A DNA stretch of 64,000 nucleotides from Diphasiastrum complanatum (lineage: Eukaryota > Streptophyta > Lycopodiopsida > Lycopodiales > Lycopodiaceae). The position numbers were made by a program, and so were the translations under genes. How positions within the stretch are numbered: position 1 is the stretch's first letter; each line of letters starts with the position of its first letter. Where the stretch lies: assembly GCA_029204225.1 (NCBI GenBank), contig CM055106.1:4219242-4283241 (forward strand), given 5' to 3'. A model generated the notes under the pieces. That model saw nothing but the letters and a program-made list of their open reading frames with translations, searched no databases and was not told the DNA's origin. Below are positions 1-13,400 of the stretch, piece by piece.

Positions 1-99
1 TTCCTGATGAGAATGCTAATGCTCCTAGCCCACACGCCACTCCTCTCGCAGCTGCCATCGCCAGCTTCTCTCCCTCTCTCCTCCTCCTCCTCCTCCTCT

Positions 100-143
<44 letters not shown>

Positions 144-899
144 GAGGCCTTTTTCGTGGGCCTATTTTTATGAGCATTTCGGGGATGTCGCTGCCATCTT
201 AATATATCTTATAAATTGCGCTAATTGTTTTTTTTTTTTAGCTTAAATGTTTTTTTTTTTATGAACCCATGGGATCACAGAGAATTAAACTTGGGTGAGT
301 GAACCCTGACTCGAGGCCGATCCACCAACTCACCATGTGTGAGAATCTAGATCTTTGAAGCGAAACTAGAGATGGCATGCGTGGGAAGTCTTTTTAGTGA
401 ATTCAAAGATGCCTCGTCAAAGGTTCAATGAACCTAGATGTTATGTTGATGAAAATAAATATATTTGTTTATCTTCTTTATTTTGAGATCATACATATAT
501 AGAGGTTTAAGAGAATACACTTGCTAGTGAAAATAAATAATTTTTTAATTTCTTATTTTTTGAGAAAATAAATATCTCAAGGTTCAAACACTTATTAGTG
601 TAAATATATATATATATATATATATAGATATAGATATATATTCATTCTAAGAAAATAAATGTTCTAGGGTTTAAGATAATAGACTAGTTCATTGAGCTTC
701 TTGCCCCATGTGTTGAGATAAAGGAAGGTTGTGAGAGGGTCAATGTAAAAGAAGTGCCTTGGCATTGGAAACTTGCTTCATATAATGATAGGCGCTTTTA
801 AAGTTTTGGAAAGTTTTGGACATTAACCATGGGCTATGTTTGCATGACTTATCGGGAACTACTAAAGCTTAAAACGATCATAATGCCAGGTGCTTTGGT
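1..899. other. Non-coding AT-rich DNA with microsatellites
   Basis: No gene is recognisable. A CT dinucleotide run lies at about 105-136, and a TA/GATA run at about 603-641. The short + strand reading frame over the CT run is a by-product of the repeat (poly-Ser/Leu) and is not called as a gene. The remainder is AT-rich with T-runs near 227-260. Confidence 0.6.
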
Positions 900-939
900 T
901 TGCTTTGTATTTTGAAAAGCACCTCCATGAGCAGGATAT

Positions 940-1110
940 CCATCCATCTTTCTCTCTCCTTTGGAATCTGTCACTCTCTCTCTCTACAATGTGAATTCTC
1001 TATCTATGAAACGTGCATCCTCTCTCCTCTCTCTACGGAATGTGCATTCTCTCTCTATAAAATATATGTTCTCTCTCTACAGAATGTGTGTTCTCTCTCT
1101 ACCTTCTCAC
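940..1110. repeat. Degenerate ~30-bp tandem repeat, CT-rich
   Basis: Units of the form CTCTCTCTAC-(A/G)GAATGTG recur four to five times with spacing of about 25-35 bp, near 965, 990, 1030, 1060 and 1085. Each couples a CT run to a GAATGTG or AAACGTG core. This is a decayed minisatellite. The three overlapping + strand reading frames across it are compositional. Confidence 0.6.
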
Positions 1111-1125
1111 CTGGCATTACGTTGT

Positions 1126-1152
1126 GGAAGGCCCAAGGACCTTGGGCCTTCC
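1126..1152. repeat. Perfect 13-bp palindrome with 1-nt spacer
   Basis: GGAAGGCCCAAGG is followed by one A and then its exact reverse complement. A second hairpin, CCTTGCCC-tcg-GGGCAAGG, lies about 20 bp downstream (around 1167-1188). The two could be a fold-back core. No target-site duplication is evident, so no transposon family is assigned. Confidence 0.75.
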
Positions 1153-1299
1153 TTGCAGGTCGATTGCCTTGCCCTCGGGCAAGGGCCCTCCCTGCAAGGA
1201 TGGCCCTCAGTCAGGGCCTTCCACCATACGTACACATATGCATGCATGTACATCTATGTATTTTAGAATGCATGTATCATGCATTACTTATAACATGAA

Positions 1300-3960
1300 G
1301 TGGAATTGGCTACGTTGTTTAGGACTTTACAATCGGTAAGAATTATGGTGTATTCCACAAAAATTGAATGGTTGCCTATTTGCATAACAACTAGCTAGTT
1401 AAAGAGACATTCAGATGTTTATTGTTATTCATGTCTTTTTAGATCATGTCACAATTAGCAATGTTCATGTTCAAGGTTAATATTTCTAACTATTGTTGAC
1501 ATCTTTCTTTCATAGTTCAAAGTAAATATTTCCAACTCTTGCTTCTTGACAAACTCATGAACAATGTAGTATTGAGGGACATCCAAAGTGATGCAAATTT
1601 TGCTTGTTTTGAAATTCATCGAACTGTGCTTGAAACTTTGAATACACATGTTATCTAGACTTGATTCTACAATGGAGTATGGAAAGCACAAAGCCTCATG
1701 TGAGTTTCATGTTCTGATTGTCAATAGCTCTAGTCACTGAACTTTTGTTCTGTAATTTATTCCATTTATATGTCCTCAATTTGTACTTTGCAGCCTTTGC
1801 TTGCTGTTTTAATTATTTTCTAATCACATGTAATAGTTATGATGGCATCACTTTGGGTTTATGATTTATTAGAGAGAGCTTTTTTTCATGTAGCAATCCA
1901 TGTTATCAAGAACTTTACTCCCTTGATCTGCATAGCTTATAGAGCAAAAAGCCAAAAGTTTGAGCTATGAAACTTGTATACATACTAGGCTCAATAGTAT
2001 GTTTTGTAATGAATTGTTCTTTGTTTGCATCTTGTATTTTGGAATGTCCTCACTTTTACAAGTTGTAGTGATGAATCACTTTTACATGACAGAGAGAAAA
2101 GGTTCCAAAATACTTCACAAAAACTAAAAAGTTAAGATTTTTAGTTGTTGAGTTGTGTTAACTACGTATGCCTAGTCTTCTCAAAAAAGATCAACAAAAA
2201 TTTTTCCAATAAATCTCATAATGAACTGTGACATCAACTACAAATCATAAAATGGCAAATCTCAACAAGAGTTGCAATGGAGCACCTACAATGAACTTCA
2301 AAACTTAATCATATTGTATGCTATAGTTTTAATAGCAGATACTCGATATATACTAAGATAGAAACTCGAAAGAATCTTTTGAAAATTTCCAACTAAGAAA
2401 AACATAAAGTCCTAACCTATGAGCTACTATAGAAACCCTAAATATTGTTTATAGAAATAAATATATGCCTTGAGATCCCAATAGGTAATAAGCATCCAGT
2501 TGCCATATCGACTTCTATATAACTCTCTTGTACTTCAAGTCATTGCCCTCAATGTGTGTCTAAAAATGAGAGCATATACCAAAGAAAAACAATGGAATTT
2601 TGTATGTCTTCAAAAGTGGAATTTAGGAAAGATCTTTTTTACATTTTTGACTATAACCTTTTCATCTAATTAAGCACTTGAAGATAGAACGATTTCCCAA
2701 TTGGTCATCTTTGATTTTGAGTACTTTCTTCATGTCTTAAAGGTACACTAAGCCTTAAATCCTCCAAGTGTATTTGATCATCTTTAGGCCAAATGCGTCA
2801 CATTAAAGTAGCTAATTTCTCACTGATCTACATAAAACATCAAATTGTCAACTTACCTTAGCGATCAAGTTTAAAAGCTAAAGAAATCAATATAATTATA
2901 GTCTGGAATTATCCACAAAATCTCGTAGACAAATCATAATGCTTACAGGTGCATATACCCTTAGAATAACTAGAAATTCTAAGAGATAACCAATCAACCA
3001 ACTTAAAAGCTCTAGGAGATCCCTCAAGATTCATACAAGTTCCAACTCCATATTGAGTACACAAATACTCTCATGAGTTGAATGCAGCATTGCGTACAAG
3101 ATATTTGCAACTTTCTAAATCTTAGAAGATTTTTAGCTCCATAATAAACAAAGATCTAAGTTCAAAGTCATAAGAATAATCAAAATTATAATTTGTAGTA
3201 GCATATAGTCCAATAATATGAGCGAACTCCTATTGAGAAAAGCAACCTTCCCCAATGAAAATGCATGTGAGGTACCAACGTCCTCAACATATTTCATATA
3301 ATAGAGATAATTAGCTCTTTCAAAACACTAATCTAGCTTCTTGTCTCCATCAAGAATCAAGGATTACTCATTATTTCCAAGAATCACTACATTTCCACAT
3401 AATCCTCTACTTAGTACAGATTATTAATTTTTCAATCATAAACACTTGGAATCTGAATCATGATTCAATAATCATAATTTACTATATTTCAAAGTCATAC
3501 ATGATCATTAGGGTATGTTGGACACTTACAACTCATGAACCATAAGATTCATCCTAAAGTCTCTTTCCTCATGAAAATTTCTAGGCTTTAAGAATGTTCC
3601 TCCAATTGAATTCTTGATAAGAAATATTATTTATCTTAATTATATATACCATCTGGTAGTCAAAGATAGAAATCATATGAAAATATTTTTGACAGTCATT
3701 ATTATCAACCAAAACATAATAAAAAGCCTTCTAGATTTCTATCTGGAATTGAATCTAGATACCCAAAGTTCTATTGAAGTCCAACTAAATTCACCTGTTA
3801 TTCTTGGGTTTGTTAGATTCTAGCATCCAATTGAGCTCTCTGTGATATTTTCACTAAACCAAAGTTTTTTTTCTCAATCTCCTCAGGGATTTCTTTTATC
3901 ATATGCACATAATGTGAAAAAATGCCTAAAATGGCAAATCTAGCTATGCTAAACAATGTA
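1300..3960. other. Non-coding AT-rich stretch, nothing recognised
   Basis: I see no long frame, splice-consistent exon set, structural RNA or transposon motif here. The few frames are short, AT-driven and on both strands. Confidence 0.5.
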
Positions 3961-4589
3961 AATATGTATATTAGTGGGTCCCACGGGTGTGAGACCAAAA
4001 GTGCCACGTGGGAATCTACTCTAGAGTAGCTTAGATCAAGTCTAAAAAGTTGGTCAAGTTTGGTTGGTAGTGGTTCCTACATTATAGGAACAAATTCCTA
4101 GATTTATGGAGTAGGTTGATCAATCTAGCCACCTACATGGCAAGACTCAAGGATGAGGCTAGAATGGCAAATTAAGGCAAGAAATCTCAATCAACTTCCT
4201 TATTACATGCTGGAATTTCACCTAACTCGAGGTGGGGAAGAGGCTTTCTATGTATTACCATCTCTCCATAGTGATGCCTTAGATTATTTTTGAGAGCTTA
4301 TTGGCAAACTCGACCTTCTACACTATGTACATTGATTTCCTTTGGATCTAAGTGTTATTAACGTCATTTGTTGTCTACAGGCCGTACCGAGTACTATTTC
4401 ATGCATGTGTGTGGTGTACATCACTTTTGGTTAATGATTTTGGATTGCTCTTGCTTTATGCATGTAAAATTGTCAATCTAGATCTGAATTTTGTGTGTCT
4501 AGTTTGCATTTGTTTTATGATCAATCAATCAATCACTCTTGTGAGTCATTAATAGTCTCAAGTAAGGTCCAAAGTACTATACTTTGACA
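3961..4589 (+). mobile_element. Probable 5' LTR (3' part) of Copia element A
   Basis: The segment ends in TTTGACA directly before a decayed primer-binding site and a Copia gag, which is where a 5' LTR must lie. The same order (TTGACA, then primer site) is found for the minus-strand Copia near 53,890. The left end of the LTR cannot be placed from this window, so the start given is only a bound. Confidence 0.4.
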
Positions 4590-4602
4590 TGGAATCAAAG
4601 AG
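4590..4602 (+). promoter_or_regulatory. Decayed primer-binding site of Copia element A
   Basis: TGGAATCAAAGAG matches the initiator-Met tRNA primer site TGGTATCAGAGC at most positions and sits immediately after an LTR-like CA end. It is followed by about 620 bp of untranslated leader before gag. Confidence 0.5.
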
Positions 4603-5220
4603 AGGTAGAAGAGGCAATCATTAATCTTGTGTGCAATCCAAACTAGCAAGTTTTGATCCAAAAAGCTAGTATTGGAAGGCCTACTAGAAATCGAATGTAG
4701 GAGTGGAAATTTTTGGATCAAATTAGATCAGGGTCAAAATCCATACTATTCACACGTGTGGACAGGTCTATACCTAAAAATAATTTCCATTTTTCATTAG
4801 ATCCATAAAAAATCATAATGATAGATCTTGATGAGTTTTTTGGTGCTAGATCTAGGAAAAAGCATCAATGTTTGCATGCCATTGATTTGATTTGACTTTG
4901 TGTCATTGAGTCTAATTGAGGCTAGATCAAGCCCTCTTGAAGTATTTAACAAGTCTTGAAAACCATCAAGAAGAAGGTACAAGTGTTTAGCCATTTTTTG
5001 TCCAAAAATAGCCAAAATTGACTTGATTTGATTGGAGCTTGATAGAATCTCATCTCATCTTCATTTCATCTTTGTGAGGTGCTAGAACCATGTCTAGAAG
5101 TCCATTGAGAGGGATAGAAGCCAAATTTGAGAGAATCACTACAAGAGAGACCTTTGTGAGTTTCTAGGATCAAATCAAAACCAATTTACTGTGCATTTGT
5201 TTGTAGAATTCATTAGTGAG

Positions 5221-5862
5221 ATGGCAACAATTAGTGCTTTTCTTCTAGAATCTAGTGACAGATTAATCTCTACAAACTATTCCATTTGGAAGGTGAGGAT
5301 GGAGTCAATAATGGTGCTCCAAGACCTCTATGAATTTGTGCTTGAAGAAGAGGATGAACCTCTTGGTGCACAAGAGTTGATTAGATACAAGAAGAAATCT
5401 AGGCTAGCACTTCATTGCATTAAAATGAATGTTAGTAATGATCTTTTGAAAGAAGTCTCTTTTTGTACATCGGCCAAAGAGGCGTGGGATTCATTGAAAT
5501 TCATTTATGAATCCAATAACACTTCTAGAGTCCTCATGATTAGAAATCAAATTTTGCAAAGCATGAGAAGAAGTGAGGAAAATGCACAAGATTATGTGCT
5601 TAGAATCAAGTCTCTCAACAAAGAGTTACCCTCTATTGGAGAGAAGATTCAAGATAATGAGCTTGTCTAAGTGGTCCTTAATGGTCTAGGTGATGAATTC
5701 ACAAATTTGGTCCAAAGCTTTTCTATCCAAGACACTTTGCCTACAATTGAAAACCTTCATAGTGTGCTTGTAGCTAAAGAGTGTAGGATGCTCCACACAA
5801 AGGCTAGGATTAACTCATTGTCACTAATGTCCTTTATGTACCAACTATCACTAAGTACTTGT
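5221..5862 (+). pseudogene. Ty1/Copia gag (UBN2-type), stop-interrupted
   Basis: Gag forms the retrotransposon capsid. The frame opens with ATG at 5221 and shows the Copia gag layout: an N-terminal NYSIWK-like segment, then a helical capsid region with EAWDSL, NQILQSM and DNELV motifs. It is about 60-65% alike by eye to the minus-strand gag at 52.5-53.3 kb. An in-frame TAA at 5668-5670 replaces the Gln codon kept in that copy (DNELVQ). After about residue 210 the frame shifts and jumps into protease-distal pol, so the zinc knuckle and protease active site are deleted. Confidence 0.85.
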
Positions 5863-6291
5863 TGAGTGTGGTCCAATTAATGGATAATGGCCTTGATGTA
5901 CAATTTAAACATGGAGTTTGTTCCATCTTTAAGAATGATGATTGCATAAACAAGTTAGATTGTTTAAATTAGATGCTAATGTGGCAATGGAGAGTGTTAA
6001 CATGGCAAAGGAGGAGATCACCAAGGTGGAGCTATGGCACAAGACGTTGGGCCACCCCAACTTCAAAGCTATGGAATTCAATGTGTGCAAAGGAGCTTGA
6101 ACTCGGCCTCCCCAAGAATTTATCAAGATGTGCCAAGCATTGTGAGGCTTGTAGCCTCTCAAAGGCTCATAAGCTTCCATTTTCAAGATCCACTACAAGA
6201 GCAAACACTCCTCTTGAGATCATACATTCAGATGTGCATAGCTTCTCTCATCAACAAAAACATCATTTGCATTAGATACATGGATTTTACC

Positions 6292-6292
<1 letters not shown>
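5826..6292 (+). pseudogene. Copia pol remnant: GAG_pre-integrase zinc domain
   Basis: After the deletion in gag, the sequence reads into the stretch before integrase (VLYVPTITKYLLSV-like). It then reads the GAG_pre-integrase domain, with WHKTLGHPN supplying the His pair region and CAKHCEACSLSK supplying the Cys pair. At least two frameshifts and a TAG are needed to follow it. Similarity stops just after the first integrase residues (around 6,270) where a GT microsatellite begins. The integrase core, RT and RNase H are absent. Confidence 0.75.

Positions 6293-6336
<44 letters not shown>
6293..6336. repeat. (GT)22 microsatellite
   Basis: An uninterrupted TG dinucleotide run lies exactly where the Copia integrase homology of element A is lost. 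Confidence 0.95.
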
Positions 6337-6337
<1 letters not shown>

Positions 6338-6507
6338 CATGTTGTGGAGTATGATCAAAATTCATCCATAAATATTTTTGTTATCCAATTGGTTGTCATA
6401 ATGGTGATTTTCAAGAGTCTTAAAACACTATTAGATAGAGCTAAACAATATTCAAATACGTTGTAGTGTTTTGCAGCTATAAACTCGGAGCTAATATATT
6501 ATATTTG

Positions 6508-6700
6508 CTATATATGGACATTTATTGAAAACCACATGTAGAAATTGTTGTCATAACCTACCAGAAATCCTTGATCAGCTTTTTCATCAAGCTTCTTTTG
6601 AACCTTATCAAGAATATGTGCATAAGCTGCACAGCCAAAGATTCTGATGTGAGACAGGTTTAAGATGCTATTCAAGAGGAGGCCGAGTGTCAACTTTCTA
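6508..6700 (-). pseudogene. Copia integrase C-terminal fragment
   Basis: The minus strand reads LSHIRIFGCAAYAHI, then KKLDEKADQGFLVGYDNN. This is the typical segment between integrase and reverse transcriptase in Copia polyproteins. Upstream and downstream parts are missing. Its orientation is opposite to element A, so it is a separate insertion remnant. Confidence 0.8.
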
Positions 6701-6719
6701 AGAACCTTTGGATGCACAT

Positions 6720-7412
6720 GCTATGTCAACATTACTCTTGATGATAAACAGAGCAATGAAAATGATTGAGAAACTGTAGTCGTTCATAACGTACAATCTC
6801 CAGCAAGCACCGCGGCGGAATCCAGCCATTTTGCAAGCAACAAGAATCAAAAACTGAAATCCGTCTCAGAGCAGAGAGCACTGCATGCAGCGACAAAGAG
6901 CACCACATGCAACGACATCAAACGTTTTTACAAATAAGAAGAAACGTGACGGACAGAAACCAACAAATCCCCGCCCAGTTTTGAAGCTCCCAATAATGAT
7001 TACGACCTCAAAAAGCCACATAAATATTGAATCCAAAAACAATAAAAAAAAAAAGACAACAAAAAACGAGAAACCAGTACGCGGAGAAAAAAAAACCAAT
7101 TTCCCCCCAAAAAAGCCTCGTGTCCAACTCACAGAATTTGAAAATAACAAATAAGAAAGATTTATTTATGTTCTATATGAATTAAAATTCAAACACAAGC
7201 ACTTCAAACTTGAAAATGAGTAGTAAATGAATGCTAAGTCCTCCTAGCAAAGCATGGCAGGGCCAAAAAAAAAAGGGAGAAAAGAATTGAGACTCTAAAG
7301 CCCTTGAGCTCAAGAACACAAGCGAACAGGACGAACTACGATACCCTCGACGAGGTCTGCCATTTGCCATTGCCTTGCCATTGTCATTGATCTGTTGTTG
7401 CGTTCTCCAGAT
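6720..7412 (+). promoter_or_regulatory. Upstream region of the ATP synthase FAd gene
   Basis: About 700 bp separate the Copia scrap from the start codon at 7413. It contains A-rich tracts (7045-7110) and a pyrimidine-rich stretch before the ATG. No TATA box is convincing. The role is inferred only from position. The overlapping frames on both strands have A/T-run composition and are not genes. Confidence 0.4.
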
Positions 7413-10400
7413 ATGGCATTCCGAGCAGGGCGTTCGCTGTCGTTGCTCCGCTCGGTATATTTCCCTTTCCTAAGACTGCATTCTTACAGGATGTTGGTGT
7501 TAAATTTGTGCCACTGATCGTGAGTTTTTTCGGCTTTCGGGCATTTTTGAGAGATTCCTGAGCATCTTTTTTGTTGTTTCTTTGTGGAAGATCCAATGCC
7601 AGCAAGTTCATTCGCAAATCATTTAACCTTGCCTCCACCAATGCACAAGAAATTCTGAGATTTTACAGCGGATTAGCAACGAAAATTAGGGCTTAGATAT
7701 TTCAATTTCATGATTGTAGAACGCTGAAGACTGCATTAATGTCCGAGGAGATCTAGCTTTTAGACCAAACACATTTGTTGGGAAAAGATAGTTCTGGATT
7801 GTCATATAGAAATGAACACATTTATGCAAGATGATCTAATCTGCATATTAATTGATGCTTTTCAAGTTGCACAACTTATCTGCTGGCTTTTAAGTTTCTA
7901 TTTTGTCGAGGATCGAATTTTACAGGTTGGAAGGACGCTTGGGTCCACAAAAGCAGCAGGACAAGCTGGTTTTTTTGAAGCAAGGAGATTCGCCACTGCT
8001 GCACCTGCAGTTGAAGACGGTTAGGATTCTTTCATGGGCTTGTTCTGCCTTGGGTTGTATACTTTGTTATTAATCAAACGCGGAATTTTTTTTTCCAGAA
8101 ATTTTTCTATTGTGTTTCCACATCGTTTGATGGCCTTATCGTTCAATGTTCAAGTGAAAAAGAGGCAGCTCTTGGATAACCTTCTTCTTTATGCCATATT
8201 TCAAAGAGCAATGGGTAACTTGTTAGCCTGATGTCATTGGCGTGTCCTTGTAAGCATCTCGAGAAAATATCAATGACATGAAATTTGTTCCAACAAGTTT
8301 GCATTACGCCTTTGACAGCTTGTTGGATGAGAAGCATTCAATCATAACACTTTGAGAATCATAATGGTTAGTAATGTAAGCACTAAGGAATTGCCATAAT
8401 ATTCCTTAAAAATGCTGGAAAATCCAGATGACCTACTTTGAAGTGCTGGCTTTTATCATGCTTGTCTTCGCACTAGTACTTTAGAAAAAGAGTAGTAGAA
8501 GCTTGACAACTTAGTTTTCTATGCATACTTGTGACCTCCACCTAGTAATTTTGGGAGCAAATGATGTAACATGTATGCATAGTTGCTCGTTCCGGAAAAT
8601 TTAAAACTTTTAGAACGTATTGATTTTTATGTATTATGCTTGTTTTATGTATGTCACAAGCCAGTCTCTCCAAGCTCATGAATCCTAGAAGCCGGTGTGT
8701 AGAATGAACCTCCCAACCATAGGCACCCCCTCCTTGAGTCCTTCTACCTGCTATTCCCGTCAACTGGCACATGGCATCCACCTGTGGGTGATCATCCACT
8801 TGGCATGCCTGGCCCCTGTGACCTGTGAATACTGAGTGACTCATAGGGTACCACCCCCGTGCCCGACAAAGACCTGTGACCCTCTTGGTCACCCCGACTA
8901 CTTGCCGGCTAGCATCTTGTCACTGACGGCTAGGGTCCTGACGGCCAAGACACACCGCATCTCTGACAGCTTGTCAGGCGGCCACACCGGGTCACTGCTC
9001 GTGACGCACCAGTCCCAACTTGGGACTCACCGACCCTGGCCAACACTAGGCCTCAGGCCCTTTGGTAACCGGCCGTGCCAAGGTCATGATAGAGTCGTAA
9101 CTGGACTCTAACAATCCTTCCCTCCTCTGGCAAGTCATTGGTCCTCGATGACAAACTCTGGGTAAGACTTCTGCAATGCCTGTCGCATCTCCCAGGTACC
9201 ATCTGACAACGGATGCCCTTTCCAGGTTACTAGATACTCTTGAAGGAGACGATTCCGCAATTGTCGCTCCCTTCGATCTAGGATTCTTTCTGGCCCATAA
9301 CCTGTGGTGTCTTTCTCCTCAAGAGATACTAGACCTTCCACCAGGCTATCGCCATCATGCAAACATTTCTTCAGTTTGCTAACATGGAAAACTGGATGCA
9401 CCTTGCATCCCACAGGTAGTTGTAGCTTATAAGCTACTTGGCTCACCTTCTTAATAATCAACCTACCTAGGAGATAACTTGGCACACTTTCCTGTGCATG
9501 GCACCTTCGACTTCGAAGGGACTAGTAAATACACCCAATCTCCATTCTCAAATTCCCGATAGGTACGGTTCTCACGAGCATAACTCTCTGCCCTAGCTAC
9601 AGCTTTGGACAAGTTATCTCATGCCAACTCTAGCTTTTGCTGCATCTGAGCCAAAAACTCTACAGCACTAGGTACCCTATGCGGAATCCCTATGATTGCA
9701 GGACTCAGTGGCCTGAAACCATAATTGAGCTCAAATGGACTCAATCCAGTGGACGCATGTCTCTTATCATTGTACGCGAACTCCAATAGCGGTAAATGCT
9801 TTACCCAGTCTGTTTGCGTACTACTCATATATGCCCTAAGCATATCTTCCAAGATCTGATTCACTCACTCTGTCTGGCCATCCGTTTGAGGATGCTCAGA
9901 GCTACTCATCCGCAATTGTGTTCCCAGCTTGGCGAACACCTCAATCCAGAAATTTCCCGTAAACTTGGGATCCCTGTCAGAAACTATGGACTTCGGAAGA
10001 CCATGTAACCTGACAATATTCTGAATAAACAACTCGGCCACTTGCGGAGCTGTGACCTTCTTGGTCGTTGCGATGAAATGAGCCATCTTGGAAAACCTAT
10101 CTACCACTACCATAACGGAATTGAATCCATTCTGGGTCTTGGGTAGCCCAACAATAAAATCCATAGAGATGCTTTCCCACCTTCCTGTAGGTATCTCAAG
10201 TGGATGTAGCAAGCCCGGAGGACTTACTCTCTCGGCCCTGTTCACCTGACAAGCCGTGCAACGCTACACGTACTCTCTTGCAACCGTTGCAATTGTGGCC
10301 AAAAATAATGCCTTCTCAAAAGCTCATTGGTCTTATCAATACCAGGGTGCCCTACGCAGGGACTATCATGGCATTCATGAAGTATCTTACGACGAAGATC

Positions 10401-13400
10401 CTTCACATCTGGCACAAAAACTCTTCCATTTCTCAATAACATACCATCCTTCACGGTGTATGTTAGATATGTACTGTTGTGTGCCTCTATAGAAGCGACA
10501 GCCTCGACTGACTCTTCCATTTGGTCACCTACCTTGCGCGCATTAGGCCACACATGCTGACAATGTGGGTCCTTTTCTTGAGCCTTCTTAATCTCCTCCA
10601 TGAGACCACTGTCAACCACAATAAAGCTCATCTGATGCAGTATACGAGATAGTGCATCAGCGTCCACATTTTCCTTCCCTCTTCGGATGCAAATTTCCAA
10701 ATGAAATTCCTGCAACAACTCGGCCCACCGAGCTTGGCGGCCCTTCAAATTTGGCTGAGTGCAAAAATAACTTAAAGTATGATGATCTGTGTACACATAA
10801 AACTCGGCGCCATATAAATAATGTCTCCTTGAGCGCATGTATAATAGCATACAGCTCTTGCTCGTGTGTAGGATATCTCTGTTGACCGTGGCCACTGACT
10901 CCTTCAAGTTCTCAAAACGTTGCTGAGCTTCAGCATCCCATTGAACCACAGTGTTGTTTTTCCTTAACTGGTCCGTTAAAGGAGCAGCTATCCAAGAATA
11001 ATTCCTAACAAACTGCTGGTAGAACTTACAAAAGCCTAAGAAAGACTGTATTTGACATATATCGGCAGGCCTCAGCCACTTCTTAACCACAGCCACCTTG
11101 TTTGGGTCAACCGAAATACCCTCAACAGTCACTACGTGACCCAAATACTCGACACGAGTCTTACACAACTCTGTCTTCTGAGCTTGGCATACAAGACAGA
11201 AGCTTGTAACTTGCCCAGAACGGTCTTGAGATGAACCTCATGCTCCTCAACCGCTTTACTAAAAACCAATATATCGTCAATAAAATTGACGACAAACTTG
11301 CCCATATAGTCTCGCCAGACATCATTCATGCCCAAATGGCATAACCAAAAATTCATAATGACCGAAACGGGTTCAGAAGGCCGTCTTCTGGATGTCTTCA
11401 TCTCGAATCCGTATTTGATGGTATCCACTTTTGAGATCTATCCTACTCAAAATGGTTGCACCTTGCAACGCATCCAGTAGACCATCAATCCTGGGCATCG
11501 GATACATGTGCTTTACAGTGATCTTATTCAATCCCCTGCAATCTACACACATTCGAAAACTACCATCCTTTTTCTTAACAAGTAAAATAGGAGAGACGAA
11601 AGGTGAATAACTCGGACGGATGTACCCCAGCTTGAGATACTCCTCCAACATCTTTCTGACTTCCTCTTCCTCTTTTAGGCCCATCCTATAAGGACGCCTA
11701 CATACCGGACTTGCCCCTGGAATGAGCTCAATACGATGATCAACGTTCCGACTAGGCGGCAATCCCTCTGGCATATTACTAATTAGCATGTGTTTAAACT
11801 GCATGCGGATGGACTTCTCCAACTCACTTGCTGGGTCACATCTAGGCTGTAATGCAAATGCATGTGCACTAGGGGATGCAAAAGTAAATGAAGCTTCTTC
11901 TGGTTTATTAGTGAGTGTGCTTATCTGATTATTACCAACATAAGAATCAAAACTGGAATCAACATTCACATAACACAACCACAAATACTGAATCTCCATT
12001 CTCTTTATTTGCATATAGGTAACAAGAGGACTCTCAACAGATGGTCTCTCCCCCTTTAATACATGAGACATACCCTCATGCCCGAACTTATACACATGTG
12101 ACTTAAAATCTATAGCGGGTTGCTTGCGTGCCACCGCTTACCAAGTACAATATTGAACTTAGCTAGTTTAGTAATTTCAAAATCTAACTTCTCAGTATAC
12201 GTTTGAATAGACAAAGACGCACGAGAGATTCTTTCATCCAACCTCTGTTCCCTTACCATCTGGCACCTCAACAGTATACCGGTAATCAGATGGAACAGTA
12301 GCCAAGTGAAACTTCCTCACCACGCGAGAATTGATAATATTATGCGAGGAACCGGTGTCAAACAAGATGAGCACGCATGACTTTTCCCTCATGCGTATCA
12401 GTTCACTATCTGGAAACTGATAAGCTTCCTGCGCCTTGGTGGACAAGTAACAAACTGGTGCCTCTGGAACAAGCTTCCGCACTGAAATAGTCATGACACG
12501 ACGAGTGTCCTCATCATCACTTACCAACAAGTCATCCAAAATTTCCTCATCCTTGCCCTCATCTTGACGTTGCATAGTATGGAGCTTCTTGCTGTATGTC
12601 GAGGACAATCTTTGAAAAGATGCTTGCCAAGACAGAAAAAGCATAATCCGTCTTTCTTGGCCTTTTCCTTTTGCTCAAGATTGAGGGGAGACTTGTGTCT
12701 TAAGCACGACGAGCCATAGGAGATCCTGCCTTGCGCTTCAAAGTCTGCTGCATCTGGATAGGATCCTTCTGTGAAAAGCCTTTCTGACCAGCTTGGCCAG
12801 ACTTTCGCAACCCTTCTTCCGAGGCCAGCTTGGCGCTCCAAATTCAACCTTGGTGTGCACATTACCTTCAAAGTCGAGAGCTGTAGCAACTGCCTCTTCC
12901 AAGGTCTTGCACACTTCATTAAGCACTGAAGGCCTCAACTCTTCACGAAGGCCAAATATGAACTTGTGGACTACTAGCCACTCGGGAATCTCTTCCGGAA
13001 TCTTGATAAGCGTCTCACGATACCTATCAGCATATTCCTGCACCATGTACTGCCTTTGACGATGCAAAAGCCAAGCATCCGTCGCACGCACATGCTCATG
13101 TGGAGGAATAAACTGAGCTCTAAAAGCTCGCTTAAACTCAAGCCAGGTGGATGGATCCTGATTTGACTTCAACAATTTACGCCACCACCTGTCAGCAAAA
13201 TCAGTGAAATGGTAAGCAGCTTTGTGGACCCGCCAACCCTCATCAGTTGGGGACCGTTTCAAATCAAAATACTCTTCTCACTTATGCAACCATTGGTCTA
13301 CGATATCAGTATTGTGTTGGGGAGTGTTTCCAGCGAAATGGGTAGGTTTAATATCTTTATCTTCTGGATAGAGTGGAGGTAACATAGGACAAATAGCAGA

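Noticed and set aside
6866-7154. Overlapping 89- and 94-codon frames before the FAd gene
   Set aside because: Composition (Lys/Asn against Phe/Val) reflects A-rich DNA, and no motif is present.
7926-8024. Short mitochondrial peptide ending at TAG 8022-8024
   Set aside because: The frame fits better as exon 2 of the FAd gene with a donor at 8020. Phase 1 matches exon 3, and the total length equals that known for FAd.
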